A DNA stretch of 18,617 nucleotides, taken from TA-21 sp035620895. GTDB taxonomy: Archaea; Thermoproteota; Nitrososphaeria; Nitrososphaerales; Nitrososphaeraceae. The stretch spans positions 1 to 18,617 of the forward strand of contig DASPFY010000024.1 in the NCBI GenBank assembly GCA_035620895.1. The letters are read 5' to 3'. The notes under the pieces were generated by a model, which saw only the letters and a list, made by a program, of their open reading frames with translations, was not told where the DNA came from and ran no database searches. Positions within the stretch are counted from its first letter, which is position 1, and each line of letters starts with the position of its first letter. A program made the translations under genes and the position numbers. Shown here piece after piece: positions 14,185-18,617 of the stretch.

Positions 14185-14983
14185 GTTGTCTTATTCCCCT
14201 TTTACCAATACGGAGGAATACTCCATCATATGGATATTTAGAAATAGTGATGTTATTTTTTTCCTTGGCATCAAATACTTGTTGACCGTCATTAATTATT
14301 TTGGAATTATCAGTAGAATTAATAGTAATATCCTTCAATTCTACAATTAATGCAGGTGTTTTGTTAACAGGAGCAATAGGTAATATCATAACACAATTCA
14401 TGTTTTCATGAACTATGGGTCCACCTAATGAAAGAGCATGTCCGGTGGATCCTGTCGGTGTTGAAATTATTACCCCATCCATTTTTTGGGATATGGGGTA
14501 GTCAAATACGTTGATAGTAATTGTAGGAGTCTTGGTCAAATTTGTTCTTGTAATAACTATATCATTGAGGGCCGGACCTATCATTTTACCTTCAATATGA
14601 GCCTGTAACCTCAGCCTGTTATCATAAAAATAATTACCACTAAAAATATCAAGTAGCTGCTGTTCAATGGGCTTTGTATTTGCCTCTGCAAGGATACCTC
14701 TGGTACCTCCTATGTTCAAACTGAAAACAGGTGTACTCTTCTTTAGCATTCTAAACGCACGAAGGGTTGTTCCATCTCCCCCAATGGCAAATACAAGATC
14801 AAGATCAATACTCAGAAGTTCTCCAGGATCAACGAAATGAACATTATCGACATCTAGAGGTTCGATTGAGAATATTTTGATCTTTTTTTCGTCTAAAAAC
14901 TTCGCAATAAACCGTGCCGCATCCTTTGCTAACTCATTCCTAATTTTTGTTATTATAGCAGCCTTGTTTATCTCGAGAACCAA
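14165..14983 (-). CDS. nadK: NAD kinase
   Basis: The 272-residue enzyme phosphorylates NAD to NADP using ATP or polyphosphate. Motifs seen are GGDGT (68-72), the NIGGTRGILAE segment (90-100), the NAD-binding ND pair (Asn140, Asp141), and STPTGSTGHALS (174-185), the glycine-rich second site. Length is typical of archaeal NadK. The start is TTG at 14983; no ATG precedes GGDGT in a suitable position. It is divergent from tRNA-Ile, with 93 bp between them, and overlaps downstream nob1 by 20 nt. Confidence 0.95.
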   Translation of the reverse strand: MVLEINKAAIITKIRNELAKDAARFIAKFLDEKKIKIFSIEPLDVDNVHFVDPGELLSIDLDLVFAIGGDGTTLRAFRMLKKSTPVFSLNIGGTRGILAEANTKPIEQQLLDIFSGNYFYDNRLRLQAHIEGKMIGPALNDIVITRTNLTKTPTITINVFDYPISQKMDGVIISTPTGSTGHALSLGGPIVHENMNCVMILPIAPVNKTPALIVELKDITINSTDNSKIINDGQQVFDAKEKNNITISKYPYDGVFLRIGKRGIRQLEKLGF

Positions 14984-15046
14984 TTAACAAGTTAGTTTCT
15001 TGCATGACATAAATGCATTTTTGTTGAATATTTTGATATCCACACG

Positions 15047-15055
15047 AATAAATAT
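15047..15055 (+). promoter_or_regulatory. TATA box of tRNA-Ile
   Basis: AATAAATAT lies 22-30 nt before the first base of the tRNA, the expected place for an archaeal TATA box. Confidence 0.55.
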
Positions 15056-15076
15056 CCTCTAATTAATTCGATTTAT

Positions 15077-15150
15077 GGGCCGATAGCTCAGCTTGGCGGA
15101 GCGTTCGACTGATAATCGAAAGGCCGAGGGTTCAAATCCCTTTCGGCCCA
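15077..15150 (+). tRNA. tRNA-Ile (anticodon GAT)
   Basis: A complete 74-nt cloverleaf is present: acceptor stem GGGCCGA / TCGGCCC with discriminator A, D arm around GCTC...GAGC, anticodon stem TTCGA / TCGAA with loop CTGATAA (anticodon GAT), and T arm GAGGG-TTCAAAT-CCCTT with one G-T pair. There is no intron and CCA is not encoded. It reads AUC and AUU codons. The sequence right after it carries an integrase remnant, so this gene probably served as an integration site. Confidence 0.97.
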
Positions 15151-15164
15151 TTTTGATAACGACG

Positions 15165-15179
15165 CTCAAATTCGGCCCA
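15165..15179 (+). repeat. Partial copy of the tRNA-Ile 3' end (attachment-site remnant?)
   Basis: The run TCAAATTCGGCCCA equals the tRNA 3' end (TCAAAT...TCGGCCCA, 15132-15150) with the five bases between the two blocks missing. It lies 15-29 nt beyond the tRNA and before the recombinase fragment. This looks like a worn copy of the target sequence left by insertion or excision. Confidence 0.4.
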
Positions 15180-15191
15180 GATGTATCTATT

Positions 15192-15577
15192 ATGAGTAAT
15201 TTGTATCAAATCCAGACACAGGAACAGGAACAAGAAAATGAAAATCCAATGGAAGTGTTTTTGTACGCCTTGAAGGCTCCCGAAATCAAAAGACAGTACC
15301 CAAAAGGCTTAAGACCTTGTTTGCCTTTCTTGGGTTTTACGAGCCTTCAGAAAAGCAGGCTCGTGAATTTTTGAAAAAGGCTAGAGAGAACCCTCATAGA
15401 ACATACAAATCCTTTGTGCAATTCATAATCCTTCAAAAGGAACGAGATAGTACCGGTAAAATTTGTGAAATCAAAATTTCCAATTATTACAAAGCAACAA
15501 AGTTATTCTGTGAAATGAATGAAGTTGTCTTAAATTGGAAGAAAATTGCAAGAGGAATTCCTCTTCAGCTAGTTTGA
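15192..15577 (+). pseudogene. Tyrosine recombinase (integrase) fragment, frameshifted and truncated
   Basis: The first frame (from ATG 15192) reads MEVFLYALKAPEIKRQYPK, and after a one-base frameshift near 15313 the second frame continues FAFLGFYEPSEKQAREFLKK, ARENP and NYYKATKLFCEMN up to KKIARGIP near 15562. This is the N-terminal core-binding (SAM-like) domain of a phage-type integrase family widespread in soil ammonia-oxidising archaea, as I remember it. The whole catalytic domain with the Arg-His-Arg-Tyr residues is absent, and the last codons run into the tandem-repeat DNA of the neighbouring surface-protein gene. It starts 42 nt after the tRNA. The frame of the first part is also open backwards through the tRNA to 15093. 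A non-functional relic of an integrative element is the best reading. Confidence 0.75.
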
Positions 15578-17088
15578 TTATCTCCAGGAGGCATTCCTCC
15601 TCCAGCTGTTTGATCATAACTGCTAGGGAACCCAAGTGCACTGATTTCCTGTATGCTAGCCCAGCCATCCTTTGAGCTAGTGCTAGTAATTGTCAATTTA
15701 GTATACCGACCGTTGATCTGTTCTTCAAACTGATATATTTCTTGCCCTGATGAGCCTTTCTTATTATTTCCTTCAAATACTTTTTGATAATTGTTACCAT
15801 CTTCGGAAACTTCTATTTCAAATGAATAATTCCTTTCATCTCCTTTATTCCATTCCACTGACAATCCGCAAATAGATTGCGGCTCACTCAGGTGTATCTC
15901 TACCCATGGATCTTTGCCATTGAAAGACCACCATGTGGAGGAGGTGCCGTCAATTGCATCAGAAGGTGGATGGAAGTCAGAGGGATCGCTTTCAAAACCA
16001 TTTGCAGTTATATTCTCAATGTTCAAATCAGTACATTCCGGATTTACCTCGCCTACAGCTGGTTGTTCATCTCCAGGTGAGATTACTCGTACAGCTGGTT
16101 GTTCGTCTCCAGGCGGAATGCCTCCTCCACCTGATTGTTCATCTCCAGGTGAGATTACTCGTCCAGCTGGTTGTTCGTCTCCAGGCGGAATGCCTCCTCC
16201 ACCTGATTGTTCATCTCCAGGCAGGATTACTCCTTCGTCTGTTTGTTCGTCTCTAGGCGGAATGCCTCCTCCACCTGATTGTTCATCTCCAGGCAGGATT
16301 ACTCCGTCTGTTTGTTCGTCTCTAGGCGGAATGCCTCCAGGCGGGATTCCTCCCGGGGAAGTCCCTTGATAAGTCGACAACTCTTCTGAAGGTGCAAAAG
16401 CTGAAGTATCGTTCGTTAAACCGAAACTTTCCTCTGCAACTGTACTTTCACTGCACGGGGGCAAGAGCTCCATGTTAGGTCCAGGCAAGTCTGAACACGG
16501 TACGAATGAGTCAACAATTCCCAATAGTGGCTGCCCACCAAAGTGATGAGTGGTCTTATTATCATCTACAGAAATAGATACTATCTTGCGATCGTTAATT
16601 GTGATCGCAGTAGGAACTTCAAACCAAGATACTCTGTTATTTGTTCCTACGTCTGTAAATCCTTCTATGCTTATTTGCTTGGAAGAGCCACTCATTGGTA
16701 ATAGTTGTGTATCGCCAGCAGCAGACGTAAAGTTTGTCAACTCGTGAGTGTGTGCATTAGTTCCGCTACTATTGTACCATGTCATTTTGGCTTCAAAAGA
16801 TGTAACATTGCCGTTGTTCAAGGTAATACTCCAGTTCCCAGTAGCTAGCCATTTGCCATTTGGAACGGTAATGAGAGTATTAATTTTCCCGTTTGCTACA
16901 AAACCTGATGGTGGTTGTTCTCCTCCAAGGGTGTCATTCGAGGTAGGTGAACTAGGTGTTGTTAGATTACTACTATTCAGGACCAAACCTGTTTCATTAC
17001 CAGTCTGAGAAAAAGCAAAATTATTATAAAATTGCAGAATAATCAGTGAGGTTGCTAATCCTACCAAACTTAGTGCGATTTTTACCAT
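15565..17088 (-). CDS. Secreted repeat protein with C-terminal F5/8 type C (discoidin-like) domain
   Basis: A long, Ser/Thr/Gly/Pro-rich secreted protein. Order from Met at 17088: signal peptide (1-28, ALSLVGLATSLIILQFY); a beta-rich domain (about 60-205) with conspicuous HTHEL and THHFGGQ histidines; a Ser/Pro stretch; a 12-residue repeat array (about 246-342) alternating GGGGIPPGDEQS and GRVISPGDEQPA types; an F5/8 type C domain (about 355-495; HPPSDAIDGTSSTWWSF, PWVEIHLSEPQSICGLSVEW); and one more repeat unit at the end. Such domains bind carbohydrate, so a cell-surface or extracellular adhesive role is likely. GGAGGT at 17101-17106 before ATG 17088 supports this start; TTG 17136 and ATG 17133 are in frame upstream. 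It lies between two recombinase relics. Confidence 0.8.
   Translation of the reverse strand: MVKIALSLVGLATSLIILQFYNNFAFSQTGNETGLVLNSSNLTTPSSPTSNDTLGGEQPPSGFVANGKINTLITVPNGKWLATGNWSITLNNGNVTSFEAKMTWYNSSGTNAHTHELTNFTSAAGDTQLLPMSGSSKQISIEGFTDVGTNNRVSWFEVPTAITINDRKIVSISVDDNKTTHHFGGQPLLGIVDSFVPCSDLPGPNMELLPPCSESTVAEESFGLTNDTSAFAPSEELSTYQGTSPGGIPPGGIPPRDEQTDGVILPGDEQSGGGGIPPRDEQTDEGVILPGDEQSGGGGIPPGDEQPAGRVISPGDEQSGGGGIPPGDEQPAVRVISPGDEQPAVGEVNPECTDLNIENITANGFESDPSDFHPPSDAIDGTSSTWWSFNGKDPWVEIHLSEPQSICGLSVEWNKGDERNYSFEIEVSEDGNNYQKVFEGNNKKGSSGQEIYQFEEQINGRYTKLTITSTSSKDGWASIQEISALGFPSSYDQTAGGGMPPGDNQTS
16063..16350 (-). repeat. 36-nt tandem repeat, alternating in pairs (72-nt higher-order unit)
   Basis: About eight units begin with TTGTTCATCT or TTGTTCGTCT on the plus strand, at 16063, 16099, 16135, 16171, 16207, 16243, 16279 (33 nt) and 16312. 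Odd and even units differ, so the array is a series of 72-nt pairs that probably grew by duplication. It encodes the PGDEQ repeats of the surface protein. A separate unit is found at the 3' end of the gene, about 15568-15620. Confidence 0.9.
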
Positions 17089-17100
17089 CGTAATGTTTTC

Positions 17101-17106
17101 ACCTCC
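17101..17106 (-). promoter_or_regulatory. Ribosome binding site that decides the surface-protein start
   Basis: GGAGGT on the minus strand lies 12 nt before ATG 17088, within the upstream extension of the same frame. It favours the internal start, which also gives a cleaner signal peptide. Confidence 0.5.
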
Positions 17107-17223
17107 AAAAAACTTTCTAAATACACTATTCATCAACTGTCAATTAACGCATGGGTCACCGCTGTTCTTAAATGTTAGTTTTTAAGTTTTATAATTAGGA
17201 TGATTTTTAGCGCTCTATAGGCC

Positions 17224-17553
17224 ATGAACTCTCCTATATTCCCATTCGCATTAGAGCAGAAATTGATAACTGCTATACGGCACGATACATTGGATCAAAT
17301 TCTAGCAGACTGGACTAAAACAAAGTTTCAGATCCTCCCAACGTAAAAACTCGATCGTCTCATTAAACTTGTCCAAAAAGATGAAGATAATGATGGTGTA
17401 GGGATGCATGTGAAAATATTATTTTGTGGCCACCTTTATTACCAATGGATGGTAAGGAAATGTATCTCCCAGTTCTCAGATCATATTCTGGCGCAAAGGC
17501 ATAACAAGTATCGAGATAATTGCGGTATCTCTTATTTAGGTCCCATTTTATAA
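17224..17553 (+). pseudogene. Possible broken gene, one internal stop
   Basis: From ATG 17224 a frame runs 110 codons interrupted only by TAA at 17344-17346 (…WTKTKFQILPT, stop, KLDRLIKLVQKDEDND…). That is longer than expected by chance in this AT-rich DNA. On the opposite strand a frame of 73 codons is open from 17584 to a stop at 17363 but has no start codon (contains RYRNYLDTCYAFAPEYDLRT). One of the two may be the real relic; I cannot tell which from sequence alone. No family is recognised. Confidence 0.3.
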
Positions 17554-17586
17554 TAGTGCACCAATTTGTATTTGGAATATGAGACT

Positions 17587-17770
17587 ATGGGCAAGAATCC
17601 TTTGACTGTATTTGAATATGCCCTGTGATCTACCGAAAGCAAAAGGCAGTATCCAAATCGGTTGAAAGTCTTTCTTGATTTTTTGGAAAATCGATGGTGA
17701 TTTGGAGGCACAGGCAAAGGCTTTTGTTTCCAAAGCTAAGAATGATTCCAAATCGCACAAGCAACAATAA
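17587..17770 (+). pseudogene. Second tyrosine recombinase fragment, strongly decayed
   Basis: The translation begins MGKNPLTVFEYAL, has an in-frame TGA, continues STESKRQYPNRLKVFLDFL, then needs a frameshift near 17690 to read IDGDLEAQAKAFVSKAKNDS before a stop. The order VFxYAL - ESKRQYPxRLKxFLxFL - LExQAKxF matches the recombinase relic next to tRNA-Ile at about the same positions. Only the first 60 or so residues remain, again without a catalytic domain. It is an independent, older copy, since the protein sequence differs in many places. Confidence 0.7.
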
Positions 17771-18201
17771 TACACGATTAAGGTAAAAAGCTCTACTTTT
17801 TTATTTTGCGAATATAATCTATAACTGGTGGCAAAGTTCAGAATTTTTATGGAGAGGAAAAAATCATGCAGATAGCCACCAGTTTAATGAATCGTAAATT
17901 TAGTAACTAAATTCATCTATAAAAAGATTCTATTGAGAAACTTTCTTTGGGATGTTTCTAAATTTTAATTGATAATAATGAAATATTAATGGATAAAGAT
18001 CCGCAATAATAGATTGATGACCTCTGGTAAATTTATAACAAGAACGAAAAAGAGATTTATTAACTTGACTATGATGTATGTTATGATTGTTGGATGAATA
18101 ATACTAATCGCGAAATTTAGTATAACGTTACCATAAGGGAATCAAAATATTGTTTTAGTAAAATAAGATATTTAAGCAACTGATGGGAAGTGTTGTGTTG
18201 A
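17771..18201. other. Gene-poor AT-rich stretch, 431 bp
   Basis: No convincing gene is seen. It contains an imperfect-context 10-bp inverted repeat at 17823-17884 and a palindrome AATTTAG-TAA-CTAAATT at 17897-17913. A TATA-like AGATATTTAAG at about 18168-18178 may serve the small frame at 18202. Confidence 0.5.
17823..17884. repeat. 10-bp inverted repeat around a 42-bp centre
   Basis: AACTGGTGGC (17823-17832) is the exact reverse complement of GCCACCAGTT (17875-17884). The element could be the ends of a tiny mobile-element remnant or a long hairpin. No coding frame lies between the arms. Confidence 0.5.
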
Positions 18202-18324
18202 TTGAAGTGGCTGAAAAAGAAAGAAACAAGAGCCGACTCGTTGTTTACTCATGTGTTTAATTGTGACGGTTTGGAATTAGAAGGTAGTTTGATAGAAGAA
18301 AAACTACAATCCGACCAGTTTTAG
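18202..18324 (+). CDS. Possible 40-residue hypothetical protein
   Basis: A TTG frame encodes 40 residues (MKWLKKKETRADSLF at the start, then HVFNCDGLELEGSLIEEKLQ). The TATA-like AGATATTTAAG lies about 25-34 nt upstream, which fits a leaderless transcript. The composition is protein-like but the frame is short and could be the tail of a decayed gene. No family is recognised. Confidence 0.35.
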   Translation: MKWLKKKETRADSLFTHVFNCDGLELEGSLIEEKLQSDQF

Positions 18325-18456
18325 TAATAACAAAAGCAACAATTCTATTTAAAATATACGATAAAGGTGCAATCCTTTCACTTAAACGAGTGCAAAAAAT
18401 GAATAATTTTAATAACCGAAGAGAAAAAAGCTTTAAAAAAATAAATAGTAGTACAT

Positions 18457-18470
18457 TTTTATATAATTAT
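18457..18470 (+). promoter_or_regulatory. TATA box of the secreted protein at 18500
   Basis: TTTTATATAATTAT lies about 30-43 nt before the ATG at 18500, giving a very short leader. Confidence 0.5.
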
Positions 18471-18499
18471 TGATTCAACAAAATTTTTTAAAAACATTT

Positions 18500-18617
18500 A
18501 TGAATTTGACCTCAAAATCAAAAATAAATGAAGGAATCGTGGTCACATTATCAATTATTTTGGCAGGGACCATTTTGAGTATTTCTTTGCTAGCTGAAAA
18601 TGCACTGGCGACAACAA
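18500..18617 (+). CDS. Start of a secreted protein (3' end outside window)
   Basis: The ATG at 18500 opens a frame that runs to the end of the window. The 39 visible residues form a signal peptide: a basic start (NLTSKSKINEG), a hydrophobic core (IVVTLSIILAGTILSISLL) and an ALA cleavage motif in AENALATT. This N-terminal style is very common among secreted proteins of soil ammonia-oxidising archaea. The mature part is not visible, so the function cannot be given. A strong TATA-like box lies upstream. Confidence 0.7.
   Translation, partial: MNLTSKSKINEGIVVTLSIILAGTILSISLLAENALATT

Noticed and set aside
15317..15577. Intact 86-residue gene in the second integrase frame
   Set aside because: Its start is an internal ATG within the integrase domain; the upstream part of the same domain is in another frame, so it is a pseudogene piece.
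16063..16350. CRISPR array
   Set aside because: The units are contiguous 36-nt tandem repeats with no spacers, and they are in frame inside a protein gene.
15877..16369. Several plus-strand frames across the surface-protein repeats
   Set aside because: They are open only because the opposite-strand repeat has regular codons; the signal peptide and F5/8 domain show that the minus strand is coding.
17532..17775. Two minus-strand frames of 61 and 75 codons
   Set aside because: They are antisense to the recognisable recombinase relic and have no family features.

Overview
The window looks like chromosomal DNA of an ammonia-oxidising archaeon (Thaumarchaeota / Nitrososphaeria), most like the soil Nitrososphaera / Nitrosocosmicus group. 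The grounds are a CdvC-type Vps4 ATPase, archaeal EF-1A next to ribosomal protein uS10, a Nob1 nuclease, archaeal-type IleRS, low G+C, many tiny zinc-ribbon proteins, TATA boxes about 25-30 nt before start codons (leaderless transcripts) and secreted proteins of a kind typical of this group. The lineage is inferred from protein style; no search was run.

Layout. 1-2100: accessory stretch with the end of a small helical protein, a terminator, several very small cysteine-rich proteins and two small unknown genes on the minus strand. 2124-5174: a BtuF-like cobalamin-binding protein without a signal peptide, convergent with the tuf-rpsJ pair (EF-1A, uS10), then a single-domain phosphomannose-isomerase-type cupin. 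5275-9344: a tiny Cys-rich protein, ileS and a small zinc-ribbon protein. 9649-14983: a PsbP-like secreted protein, inorganic pyrophosphatase, cdvC, a TrmB-family regulator, and the overlapping nadK-nob1 pair. 15077-15150: tRNA-Ile(GAT).

15150-18617 is a different kind of DNA: a tRNA-adjacent accessory region. Just after the tRNA comes a frameshifted N-terminal fragment of a tyrosine recombinase. Next, on the opposite strand, is a secreted surface protein with an alternating 12-residue repeat and a C-terminal F5/8 type C (discoidin-like) domain. Then comes a second, more decayed fragment of the same recombinase family. Together these look like the scar of an integrative element at tRNA-Ile that left a surface-protein gene behind. 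The rest is gene-poor, AT-rich DNA that ends with the start of another secreted protein.

The core genes serve translation (EF-1A, uS10, IleRS, tRNA-Ile, 16S maturation by Nob1), phosphate and NADP supply (PPase, NAD kinase) and cell division (CdvC). The small zinc proteins and the surface protein are the least understood content.
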